DNA from: Planctomycetaceae bacterium
Lineage (GTDB): Bacteria; Planctomycetota; Planctomycetia; Pirellulales; Pirellulaceae
Direction of reading: 5' to 3'
DNA: 33,864 nt
NCBI GenBank assembly: GCA_002717145.1
Contig: PBCP01000083.1
Coordinates: 1-33,864 of the forward strand
The notes below the pieces were generated by a model. It did no database searches. It had not been told where the DNA came from and saw nothing but the letters and a program-made list of their open reading frames with translations. The position numbers and the translations under genes were made by a program. Of this stretch, positions 1-7,415 are shown in pieces. Position 1 is the first letter of the stretch. Each line of letters begins with the position of its first letter.

Positions 1-11
1 AAACTTACCTC

Positions 12-96
12 GCGGGTGTGGCGGAACTGGCAGACGCGCATGGTTGAGGGCCATGTGGGAGATAATCCCGTGGAAGTTCGAATCTTCTCACCCGCA
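12..96 (+). tRNA. tRNA-Leu (anticodon GAG)
   Basis: The 7-bp acceptor stem pairs positions 12-18 with 89-95, with discriminator A at 96. The anticodon stem is CATGG (39-43) with CCATG (51-55), enclosing a 7-base loop whose anticodon GAG lies at 46-48 and reads CUC/CUU leucine codons. A long variable arm (about 56-70, a GGGA/TCCC hairpin) is the class II hallmark of tRNA-Leu, and the T arm carries GTTCGAATC. CCA is not encoded; CTT follows the discriminator. Confidence 0.97.
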
Positions 97-99
97 CTT

Positions 100-128
100 A
101 AAAACCCTGACTTCGGTTAGGGTTTTTT
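100..128 (+). terminator. Rho-independent terminator of tRNA-Leu
   Basis: CCCTGAC and GTTAGGG pair around a TTCG tetraloop closed by C-G, one of the most stable RNA loops. A-rich sequence precedes the stem and a run of six T follows at 123-128. It lies just downstream of the tRNA and ends that transcript. Confidence 0.9.
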
Positions 129-216
129 AATGCGCAACTCCATGCCTTTTGTGGTTCGTTCAATTTAGCTTGTTTTAATAGTGAGCTTGGATTGCCTTAG
201 CGTAGCGTATGCGCAC

Positions 217-249
217 AAAAAAACTCCAGCCTGTGCAAGACGGGAGTTT
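217..249 (-). terminator. Rho-independent terminator of rplM-rpsI
   Basis: Read on the minus strand, AAACTCC (242-249 region) pairs with GGAGTTT (221-227) around a short loop, followed by a T run (217-223). It lies about 30 bases past the rpsI stop codon and would end the rplM-rpsI transcript. Confidence 0.8.
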
Positions 250-279
250 CTTGTGTTTGAATCGCTATCTGCTTTGAGA

Positions 280-696
280 TTAACGTTTCGAGAACTGAGG
301 TCCTCGACGAGCACCATGCAAACCAGGTTTTTTACGTTCGCTCATACGTGAGTCACGTGTGAGGAATCCACCGTCTCGCATTGCCTGGAAGTGTTCTTCA
401 TTGTGGCTAATAATGGCACGAGCCAACCCCATTCGAACTGCGCCCGACTGACCGGTAGTTCCACCACCATTACAGGTGCAAATCACGTCTACGTTTTCAG
501 CTTCCCCGGCTGTTTCAAGAACTTCTTGAATGGCCCGACGGTCTTTTTCAAATTTGAAGTATTCTTCAAGTGGCTTCTTGTTGACTGTAATAGCACCTGA
601 TCCCGGGCGAACACGTACTCGTGCTACAGACGATTTACGTCGACCGGTACCCAGTGAATCACCGTTAAACTTGCATTTCTTAACTACTGCTGGCAT
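280..696 (-). CDS. rpsI: 30S ribosomal protein S9
   Basis: Structural protein of the small subunit head; its C-terminal tail reaches towards the P-site tRNA. The 138-residue product has the S9 signature: a GTGRRKSSVARVR segment near residues 17-29, an internal GGGTTGQSGAVRMGLARA stretch and the invariant basic ending RRGPQFSKR. Length fits the family (about 130 in E. coli, with a short N-terminal extension here). The ATG has no visible Shine-Dalgarno sequence: the 15 bases before it are A-rich. It is the second gene of the usual rplM-rpsI pair, 77 bp after rplM, and is followed by an intrinsic terminator. Identification is secure. Confidence 0.97.
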   Translation of the reverse strand: MPAVVKKCKFNGDSLGTGRRKSSVARVRVRPGSGAITVNKKPLEEYFKFEKDRRAIQEVLETAGEAENVDVICTCNGGGTTGQSGAVRMGLARAIISHNEEHFQAMRDGGFLTRDSRMSERKKPGLHGARRGPQFSKR

Positions 697-773
697 TGGT
701 TTGTTTTATCGTTGAATCGAAAAATGGTTTTATAAATTGGCAATTCGAAACCGGCTAAGGAGCCTTTGAATTC

Positions 774-1190
774 TTAGCCAAGTTCTCTTGGAGTAGGGTT
801 CTGTGCCTGATGATTGTGTTCACCGCCGGTGAATACCTTCAGTTTACTGAGCATGACTCGGCCTAATTTGTTCTTAGGCAACATTCGTCGTACCGCTTCC
901 TGAAGAATCAGCTCCGGAGCCTTTTCCATACGTTTTTCTGCCGTGATCGACTTTTGACCAGTATAACCGGTGTACCAGGTATAGGTCTTTTGCTCCCACT
1001 TCTTACCACTAAAGGTAACTTTTTCAGCGTTAATCACGACGACAAAGTCACCAGTATCAACGTGAGGAGTGTAAGACGGCTTGTCTTTACCCATCAAAAT
1101 CACAGCAATTTCGCTAGCCAGTCGGCCAACGCTTTTTTCGGATGCATCTACGAGCCACCAGTTTTGGGTGACTTCGCCAGTTTTAGCCAT
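774..1190 (-). CDS. rplM: 50S ribosomal protein L13
   Basis: Early-assembling 23S rRNA-binding protein of the large subunit. The product shows the L13 pattern: W-x-x-VDA near the N-terminus, VGRLASEIA, YTPHVDTGDFVVVINAEKV, a GYTGQ segment, RRMLPKNKLGR and LKVFTGGEHNHQAQNP near the end. I place the start at the ATG ending at 1190 (MAKTGEV, 138 residues). An upstream in-frame ATG at 1292 would add 34 residues (cysteine- and tyrosine-rich) unlike any L13. The chosen start aligns closely with the E. coli N-terminus. First gene of the rplM-rpsI operon; no good Shine-Dalgarno is visible. Confidence 0.95.
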   Translation of the reverse strand: MAKTGEVTQNWWLVDASEKSVGRLASEIAVILMGKDKPSYTPHVDTGDFVVVINAEKVTFSGKKWEQKTYTWYTGYTGQKSITAEKRMEKAPELILQEAVRRMLPKNKLGRVMLSKLKVFTGGEHNHQAQNPTPRELG

Positions 1191-1746
1191 ATAGGTCTTT
1201 TGAGCGACCAACGTTCTTACCTCGTATATATAGTAAGTACATAAATATGTGGGGAAACAAGCGATTCTAACCCTGCTATTTCTACCTAACAAGGCCTAAA
1301 AACACTCTCTAACAGGCTTTTTATCGGATTCTCCGATGCACCACGGAGACGAATTCTGTAACCGACCGGTTATTAGGGAAAAAGCAATCATTCCGTGCCG
1401 TATCCCACTCGCCTGGAGCGTAACCGGCGTAGTCTGACGAGTTTTCAGCAGTCATTAAATCTGCTTTAGAACAAGCGTTCTCGTACAGCACAATACCTGC
1501 TCGGCTTTGAGACAGCAAAGTAAGCAACAGGAATATCCTAAATAGCCTGCCTATAAGGTAATTTGGGATAGCTATAAGACGTGCCAAAATGTTCTATTAT
1601 TAGTGCAGGGGTGTCTTCGTAGTTCAATCATGATTGAATCGAGTCATCCTGTGTTTGTCTTATCCTAGGTTTTTCTCATTGGTCGACAGGTTCCATCCAG
1701 GAAGTGACTTGTTAAATCCAACGGTGAAATAAAAGAAATAGCCATT
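1191..1746. promoter_or_regulatory. Divergent intergenic region between rplM and pntAA
   Basis: This 556-bp stretch must hold the promoters of both rplM (leftward) and the pnt operon (rightward). The rplM side has a very A/T-rich segment (about 1226-1260 on the minus strand, with TTGTTT and TATATA elements at imperfect spacing). The pntAA side has a perfect 16-bp palindrome at 1623-1638. An 88-codon TTG-start frame at 1321-1587 is not convincing as a gene. I can assign no precise transcription start. Confidence 0.5.
1623..1638. promoter_or_regulatory. 16-bp perfect palindrome, candidate operator of pntAA
   Basis: TTCAATCATGATTGAA is fully self-complementary and lies 108 bp before the pntAA ATG in the intergenic region. 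Such a symmetric site suits a dimeric DNA-binding repressor or activator. It has no following T run, so it is not a terminator. Function is inferred from symmetry and position only. Confidence 0.4.
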
Positions 1747-3783
1747 ATGAAAAAAGTTGCAGTTGTTCGAGAGCGGTTCCCGGGTGAGCGTCGTGTGGCC
1801 TTGCTTCCGGAAAATGTGGAAAAACTAAATGCCGCCGGCTATGAGGTGTTGGTTGAACATGGAGCTGGAGACTTAGCTGGTATTTCAGACGAATTGTATG
1901 AAGACGCTGGTGCTACGTTAACCGATCGAAGTGGATTGGCAGGTGCTGATGTACTGGTTCAAGTTCGAAGTTTGGGGGCCAATTCCGTCAACGGTCATGA
2001 AGATCTCGAATTGCTTGACGCTGGACAACTGGTGATCGGAATGTGCGATCCCCTGGGGAATGCTCAGGCAATTGAGCGATTGTCTAATTGCGGCGTGAGT
2101 CAAATCGCTTTGGAAATGGTGCCTCGAATTACAAAAGCACAAAGCATGGATGTTTTATCGTCTATGGCGACGATTGCGGGTTATCGAGCTGTTCTACATG
2201 CAGCCTATCAATTACCTCGAATGTTCCCTCTTAATATGACCGCTGCCGGAACCTTAGCTGCAGCTAAGGTATTCATTATCGGAGCAGGTGTAGCAGGATT
2301 ACAGGCTGCCGCAACAGCAAAACGTCTTGGGGCCATCGTTAGCGCATTTGATGTTCGACCGGACTGTCGTGAACAAGTTGAAAGTGTGGGCGCGCGATTT
2401 GTAGAGTTTGAACTGGAATCCGACGATGCTGAAGATGCCGGAGGGTATGCTCGGGAGCAAACCGAAGAGTATCTAACCAAACAGCGCGAGTTCATGGCTC
2501 AGATTGCCGCGGAACATGACATCGTGATCACAACCGCTGCCATACCGGGACGTCAGTCTCCTTTACTTTTAACCAGTGAAGCTGTTGAAGGAATGGCGAA
2601 TGGTTCGGTGATTGTTGATTTGGCAGCTGAACGAGGAGGAAACTGCTCAGAAACCCAGGCTGACGAAACCATCGTGGTAGACGGAGTAACGATTCTAGGA
2701 CCTACCAATCTCCCCGCCGAAATTCCATACCATGCTAGCCAAATGTTTGGTAACAACGTGACGACAATACTGATGTATTTGATTAATGAAGAAGGTGAGA
2801 TTGAGCTGGATTTAGATGATGATATTCTTTCGGGCTGTTTGGTTACTAAAGATGGTGAGATTGTTAACCAGCGAATAGGAGGACTGCTAGGTATTACCGT
2901 GGAATCGCCAGCAGTAGAAGCCGCTGCCAAGCAGCAGGCGGAAGGCTCTGACCAGGTCGAAGAAGAGGCTCAGGACCCATTGGTACAGCAGGATGATCAA
3001 GAGAGTGCTTTGACACCCACTGATGATGAGTTAGGCGAACAAGAGGATAATGTAAGCGAAGAGCTGGGCGACACGGTGGAGAAGCCCAAGGATGAAATGG
3101 AGTCTGTAGAATTAGCGGAAGAACAGTCGTACGGCGTTGCCGCAGATCCAGAAGGGGATTCTGACACAGAAGACGATGCCGAAACCGGATACCCTGCTGA
3201 TGAAGATGAATACCAAGAGGCTGATGAAGAAGTCGAAGAAGATGAGTATGAAGTCGAAGAAGATGAAGTAGAAGAATACGAAGAAGAGAGCGAAGAAGAT
3301 AGTGAAGAGCACGACGGTGATTATGAAGAACTAGAAGAAACGGAAGAGATAGGCGAGGCTGATGAAGAAGAGGAAGAAGAGGAAGAAGAGGAGTATGAAG
3401 TCGAAGAAGATGAAGTAGAAGAATACGAAGAAGATAGTGAAGAAGATAGTGAAGAGCACGACGGTGATTATGAAGAATTAGATGAAACGGAAGAGATAGG
3501 CGCGGCTGAGGAAGAAGAGGAGTATGAAGTCGAAGAAGATGAAGTAGAAGAATACGAAGAAGAGAGCGAAGAAGAGAGCGAAGAACACGATGGTGATTAT
3601 GAAGAACTAGAAGAAACGGAAGAGATAGGCGAAGCTGAAGAAGAGGAAGACGCTGAGGAAGAAGACACTGACGAAGAAGACGAAGATTCGGAATATGAAT
3701 TAGAAGATTATGATGCTGAAGCGGATTACACTGATGACGACGATGAGCCAGATTACGATTTCAGTGATTACGAAGAACAATAA
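1747..3783 (+). CDS. pntAA: NAD(P) transhydrogenase alpha subunit, NAD(H)-binding domain, with long acidic repeat tail
   Basis: Cytoplasmic domain I of the proton-translocating transhydrogenase, which moves hydride between NAD(H) and NADP(H) using the proton gradient. Residues 1-380 match the family. The N-terminus has RERFPGERRVALLPE. Residues 127-149 hold the TKAQSMDVLSSMATIAGYRA-type stretch. The Rossmann loop GAGVAGL is at 179-185, FDVRP at 201-205 and SVIVDLAAERGGNCE-type sequence at 287-302. The family normally stops near residue 380 (split type) or runs on into membrane helices (fused type). Here it continues to residue 678 with a tail almost wholly of Glu, Asp, Ser and Tyr, including three 39-residue repeats at 500-538, 549-587 and 592-630. 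No Shine-Dalgarno is obvious before the ATG. Membrane subunits follow at once. The enzyme assignment is secure; the tail's role is unknown. Confidence 0.95.
   Translation: MKKVAVVRERFPGERRVALLPENVEKLNAAGYEVLVEHGAGDLAGISDELYEDAGATLTDRSGLAGADVLVQVRSLGANSVNGHEDLELLDAGQLVIGMCDPLGNAQAIERLSNCGVSQIALEMVPRITKAQSMDVLSSMATIAGYRAVLHAAYQLPRMFPLNMTAAGTLAAAKVFIIGAGVAGLQAAATAKRLGAIVSAFDVRPDCREQVESVGARFVEFELESDDAEDAGGYAREQTEEYLTKQREFMAQIAAEHDIVITTAAIPGRQSPLLLTSEAVEGMANGSVIVDLAAERGGNCSETQADETIVVDGVTILGPTNLPAEIPYHASQMFGNNVTTILMYLINEEGEIELDLDDDILSGCLVTKDGEIVNQRIGGLLGITVESPAVEAAAKQQAEGSDQVEEEAQDPLVQQDDQESALTPTDDELGEQEDNVSEELGDTVEKPKDEMESVELAEEQSYGVAADPEGDSDTEDDAETGYPADEDEYQEADEEVEEDEYEVEEDEVEEYEEESEEDSEEHDGDYEELEETEEIGEADEEEEEEEEEEYEVEEDEVEEYEEDSEEDSEEHDGDYEELDETEEIGAAEEEEEYEVEEDEVEEYEEESEEESEEHDGDYEELEETEEIGEAEEEEDAEEEDTDEEDEDSEYELEDYDAEADYTDDDDEPDYDFSDYEEQ
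3244..3636 (+). repeat. Three 117-bp in-frame tandem repeats in the pntAA tail
   Basis: Copies lie at 3244-3360, 3391-3507 and 3520-3636, separated by Glu-rich spacers of 30 and 12 bp. Each encodes 39 residues starting EYEVEEDEVEEYEE and ending EEIG(E/A)A, with a conserved EEHDGDYEEL core. Copies 2 and 3 each differ from copy 1 at about five bases, so the duplications look recent or are being homogenised. All lengths are multiples of three, so copy number can change without breaking the frame. Confidence 0.95.
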
Positions 3784-3851
3784 ATCAAATGGTGACCAAG
3801 GATAGAGCGTGTTACGGTCCTGTTTATTCAATCAAAGTGAACAATAGACTT

Positions 3852-4397
3852 ATGAGAAAAAATACCAATACCAAAGTATCGGGGTGGATCAAATGGGGGG
3901 GGCTGTGTGTCATGCTGATAGCAGGCATTCTTGTCGCTCAGGAAAACTCAGGCCAGTCGGCCAATTCGGTAGACAGTCAAGAACCTGCAGTCGAGCAACC
4001 TGCTGATGGTGCGAATGAATCGGAAAACCTTACTGAGGTGCCCGCCAAGCAATCATCATCGGAAACTCAGGTTTTCACCATGGATCGATATGAGGCACTA
4101 ATGGCTGGTATTGCAGTCTTTGTTGTTTCGGTCTTCGTTGGTTTCGAAGTGATTACCAAAGTTCCACAAACACTCCATACCCCATTAATGTCCGGCTCGA
4201 ATGCGATCAGCGGTATAACAATCGTTGGAGCAATTTTGGTGGTTGCAAATTGTGTTGCGACACATGATAAGTTTGCTCTGTTTCTGGCGGGACTGGCAAT
4301 TGCATTGGCGATGGTTAATGTTGTCGGTGGGTTTGGTGTCACACACCGAATGTTGAGTATGTTCTCATCGAAAAAGAAGAAGAATAAATCAGCTTAG
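3852..4397 (+). CDS. pntAB: NAD(P) transhydrogenase alpha subunit, membrane part (domain IIa)
   Basis: Membrane segment that with PntB forms the proton channel. The C-terminal 100 residues hold the family core: an aliphatic helix ending GFEVITKVPQTLHTPLMSG, then SNAISGITIVGA and two further helices ending in a lysine-rich tail. I prefer the ATG at 3852, because it gives a good signal peptide or first helix (MRKNTN, then GGLCVMLIAGILVA). An in-frame ATG at 3789, 5 bp after the pntAA stop, would add 21 polar residues in front of it. Neither start has a clear Shine-Dalgarno. Between the first hydrophobic stretch and the channel core is a Glu/Ser/Gln-rich segment of about 50 residues that typical PntAB proteins lack. 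The gene sits between pntAA and pntB. Confidence 0.9.
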   Translation: MRKNTNTKVSGWIKWGGLCVMLIAGILVAQENSGQSANSVDSQEPAVEQPADGANESENLTEVPAKQSSSETQVFTMDRYEALMAGIAVFVVSVFVGFEVITKVPQTLHTPLMSGSNAISGITIVGAILVVANCVATHDKFALFLAGLAIALAMVNVVGGFGVTHRMLSMFSSKKKKNKSA

Positions 4398-4465
4398 TCG
4401 CACTTCACTGGTATTGAAAAGTTCATTCAACCGTTCATCGGGATACATTAATAGGATTACCCATC

Positions 4466-5887
4466 GTGGTGGAATTAAACACAGTAATCTTTGACTTGCT
4501 TTACTTATTGGCAGCCATCCTCTTCATTATGGGGATAAAGAAAATGAGTCACCCCCGGTCGGCTGTTTTTGGTAACTTGCTGGGCGTGGTAGGAATGTTG
4601 ATTGCGGCCGGAGTTTCGTTTGCGATCATTTTAGAAAACGAGTCGGTTCAAACCAACACGACTCTGCCGTTGGGTACGATTGTCGGCGCCATCTTCATCG
4701 GAACGTTTTTTGGAACGATGCTGGCCACTCGAGTTCAAATGACTGAAATGCCTCAGTTAGTAGCGATCTTTAACGGAGTTGGCGGCTTGGCATCTGTTTT
4801 GGTTGCCGCCGCAAGTTTATTGGCGGCCAAGGAAGATGCAATGCATGTGGAAGTGCTTATTGCCGGAGGGATATCTGGGCTGATCGGAGCAATAACTTTC
4901 GTTGGAAGTGGTATTGCGGCTGGCAAACTTCAGGAATTGGCATTCTTCAAGAAGTCCATTCCTTTGCCGGATGTTATTCGACATTTCTTGAACCTTCTGA
5001 TGTTGGCCGGATGTATCTGGTGCATTTATGCCATGGCTGTGAACGGTGACGTCGCGATTAATTTCATTGGAATCTGTATTCTGGGTTGTGCTTTGGGTTA
5101 CACTCTGACCACTCCGATTGGTGGGGCTGATATGCCTGTAGTCATCGCTTTATTGAATTCCTATTCAGGTTTGGCTGCCGCGGCAACAGGCTTTGTGGTA
5201 GATCAGCCTGTTTTAATTATCTCGGGCTCGCTGGTGGGAGCATCAGGGATTATCTTAACCAGCCTGATGTGTAAAGCGATGAACCGCTCCTTACTGAATG
5301 TTCTGTTCGGTGGTGGAGCAGCTTCCACGTATGAGGAAGATGGTGAAGTTTATGCAACAGTTATTCGTACATCGCCTGAAGATGTCGCCATTATGATTGA
5401 TGTCGCCGACCGTGTTGTTTTTGTGCCGGGCTACGGTATGGCAGTCGCTCAGGCTCAAAATGCGGTGAGTGACCTGGCTCAACAAATTGAAGAGCGAGGA
5501 GGTACGGTTGAGTATGCGATTCACCCGGTTGCGGGCCGAATGCCTGGACATATGAATGTATTACTTGCGGAAGCCGACGTGGATTACAGCCAACTGAAGA
5601 CGCTGGAAGAGATTAATCCTGACTTCGATGAAGTTGATGTTGCGATTGTGATCGGAGCCAATGACGTAGTGAATCCGGAAGCACGTAAAGAAGGCACGCC
5701 TATTTCCGGGATGCCGATTCTTAATGTGGATGACGCCAGACAGGTAGTGGTTATTAAACGAAGTTTGAGTCCGGGATATGCCGGTATCGCGAATCCGTTG
5801 TTTGCTGCAGACAATGCAACGATGTTGTTTGGGGACGGAAAAGCGATGATACAGGATATTTCAACAGCGCTAAAAGATTTGGATTAG
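4466..5887 (+). CDS. pntB: NAD(P) transhydrogenase beta subunit
   Basis: Contains the membrane channel domain IIb and the NADP(H)-binding domain III. The first 285 residues are a series of membrane helices with QMTEMPQLVAIFNG (91-104) and TTPIGGADMPVVIALLNSYSG (215-235), both characteristic. Domain III follows with GYGMAVAQAQ (322-331), the AIHPVAGRMPGHMNVLLAEA stretch (351-370), GAND (397-400) and KRSLSPGYAG (431-440) around the NADP site. Length of 473 residues fits (462 in E. coli). The start is GTG at 4466; a second GTG at 4469 is possible. Third gene of the pnt operon, 68 bp after pntAB; its end lies 23 bp from the convergent protease gene. Confidence 0.95.
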   Translation: MVELNTVIFDLLYLLAAILFIMGIKKMSHPRSAVFGNLLGVVGMLIAAGVSFAIILENESVQTNTTLPLGTIVGAIFIGTFFGTMLATRVQMTEMPQLVAIFNGVGGLASVLVAAASLLAAKEDAMHVEVLIAGGISGLIGAITFVGSGIAAGKLQELAFFKKSIPLPDVIRHFLNLLMLAGCIWCIYAMAVNGDVAINFIGICILGCALGYTLTTPIGGADMPVVIALLNSYSGLAAAATGFVVDQPVLIISGSLVGASGIILTSLMCKAMNRSLLNVLFGGGAASTYEEDGEVYATVIRTSPEDVAIMIDVADRVVFVPGYGMAVAQAQNAVSDLAQQIEERGGTVEYAIHPVAGRMPGHMNVLLAEADVDYSQLKTLEEINPDFDEVDVAIVIGANDVVNPEARKEGTPISGMPILNVDDARQVVVIKRSLSPGYAGIANPLFAADNATMLFGDGKAMIQDISTALKDLD

Positions 5888-5910
5888 TCCAACCGGATTC
5901 GGTCGAATCA

Positions 5911-7254
5911 TTACAATTTGCGTGAGTGCAGATACTCAATCGCTCGTTGAAGATGAAGATCTAGGAATACAGTTTCGTCATCTTCAAATTCGATGGACGT
6001 CACCTCTGAATTCCCATCGGTATTTGGCTTAATCGCTGGGGGTTTGATGATAAATCGTTTCCGTTTATCTTCTAAATAAGCGAGCCGTTGCTGATCGTCA
6101 AAAGTGAGAGTGTATCCATCATTGGGTTGGACGCCCCAATCTTCATCGGGCAACATTTGTTCGACGGGCTTAGTACGGTGGATATTGCGACCACTCGGTC
6201 TTACATAGTGCGCCACTGTATATTTGATGGCGTGGTTATCTCCTGACGCATCCAGCACGACAACATCCTGGACGGAGCCTTTTCCGTAGCTGCGTTCACC
6301 GATGATGACAGCACGTTCGTGGTCTTGCAAGCAGGCAGCAGTGATTTCACTGGCACTTGCTGAATCACGGTCAATCAGTATGACCATCGGTTTGGTAGCA
6401 TCCAGAGTGGTAGCGGCATCACTGGAATACGTGACATTCCGCGATTCGTCGCGGTACTGAACTTCCACGACTTTTGCTTGGTCGATGAATAAATCACAAA
6501 TAGAAACAGCCGACAACAGCAATCCACCGCCGTTTCCACGGAGGTCTAGAATGATTCCGTCATAACCAGTTGCTTCTTCGGCCGCTTCGATTACCTGACG
6601 GACTTCCTGGGTTGTACGTTGGCCAAAATCGGTAACATTTAAATAAAGGTAGTCGCCATGCGGGGCGGGAAGGCGGTAGTTCCATTGCCCATCGTTTTGG
6701 CGTTGGAATCCTCGCAATGTGCTGGTGCGGATGATTTCACGAGTGATTTCAAAATCCAATAGCTCGGATTCATTCATACGGCGGATGGACAGTTGAACGG
6801 ACGTGCCTTCAGCTCCTCGTAATAGGTTGAGTGATTCGTCTTCAGGTAGATTCTTTGTAAATTGTTCCCCGATTTTTACAATGATATCCCCGGATTGAAG
6901 ACCGGCTTCCAATGCCGGGCTACCCAGAACAGGCGTGATGATTCTCAACTCCGTCGATTCTTCCACTCGCTCGATTTGAATCCCCAGTCCTCCAAATTCC
7001 TGATTGAGGATCGCGTCGAGGCCTTCAAACTGCCGTGGTGGAAGATAAGTGGAATGTTCGTCCAAAGTGGCCATCATCCCGGTCATGGCGCCTTGAAACA
7101 ACTTCTTCTGATCTACCTCATGTACATAACGTTCCCCTAATTCTTTCGTGGCTCGCTCATAAAAACGGGCGTATTGATTTTGAGGAACTTTGGAATAACA
7201 GACGATCGAAAGTAGCATGGCAGCGGTGATGATCATCACATTGCGAGTTGGCAT
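5911..7254 (-). CDS. Carboxyl-terminal processing protease (S41 family, CtpA-like)
   Basis: Serine protease of the Ctp/Tsp family, acting in the periplasm or at the membrane on protein C-termini. An N-terminal hydrophobic stretch (residues 6-19) is a signal peptide or anchor. A PDZ domain spans about 85-165 (FGGLGIQIE, then SPALEAGLQSGDIIVKI). The S41 core includes LDLRGNGGG (236-244), the nucleophile in SASASE (S300) and the general base in GKGSVQ (K325). The 25-residue Ser-Lys spacing equals that of characterised Ctp enzymes. After residue 370 comes a short extra C-terminal region, partly acidic. It is transcribed away from the divergent amidohydrolase gene, with 161 bp between them. Substrate is unknown. 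Family assignment is secure. Confidence 0.93.
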   Translation of the reverse strand: MPTRNVMIITAAMLLSIVCYSKVPQNQYARFYERATKELGERYVHEVDQKKLFQGAMTGMMATLDEHSTYLPPRQFEGLDAILNQEFGGLGIQIERVEESTELRIITPVLGSPALEAGLQSGDIIVKIGEQFTKNLPEDESLNLLRGAEGTSVQLSIRRMNESELLDFEITREIIRTSTLRGFQRQNDGQWNYRLPAPHGDYLYLNVTDFGQRTTQEVRQVIEAAEEATGYDGIILDLRGNGGGLLLSAVSICDLFIDQAKVVEVQYRDESRNVTYSSDAATTLDATKPMVILIDRDSASASEITAACLQDHERAVIIGERSYGKGSVQDVVVLDASGDNHAIKYTVAHYVRPSGRNIHRTKPVEQMLPDEDWGVQPNDGYTLTFDDQQRLAYLEDKRKRFIIKPPAIKPNTDGNSEVTSIEFEDDETVFLDLHLQRAIEYLHSRKL

Positions 7255-7415
7255 AAGTATCTTCCGCGAACGGGTTGTACGAAGCTATCTAACCGGAGTC
7301 GTTATTGTACACGACTACCTTCTGATGGATTTAAGGTATTCCCATGATTTCTAAACCGCTTGGGATAACTTAGGATTGTAGATGTATCAAATCCCGGCCA
7401 AAAAGGTATTACCAA

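Noticed and set aside
1321..1587. An 88-codon open frame with a TTG start and a hydrophobic N-terminal stretch between rplM and pntAA
   Set aside because: No ribosome site, no recognisable domain, and it occupies a region that must carry two divergent promoters. A chance frame is more likely than a gene.
3112..3312. Phe/Ile-rich frame on the minus strand of the pntAA tail
   Set aside because: Complement of GAA/GAT repeats gives a Phe/Ile-rich frame that looks like a membrane protein, but it has no start signals and no relation to any family.
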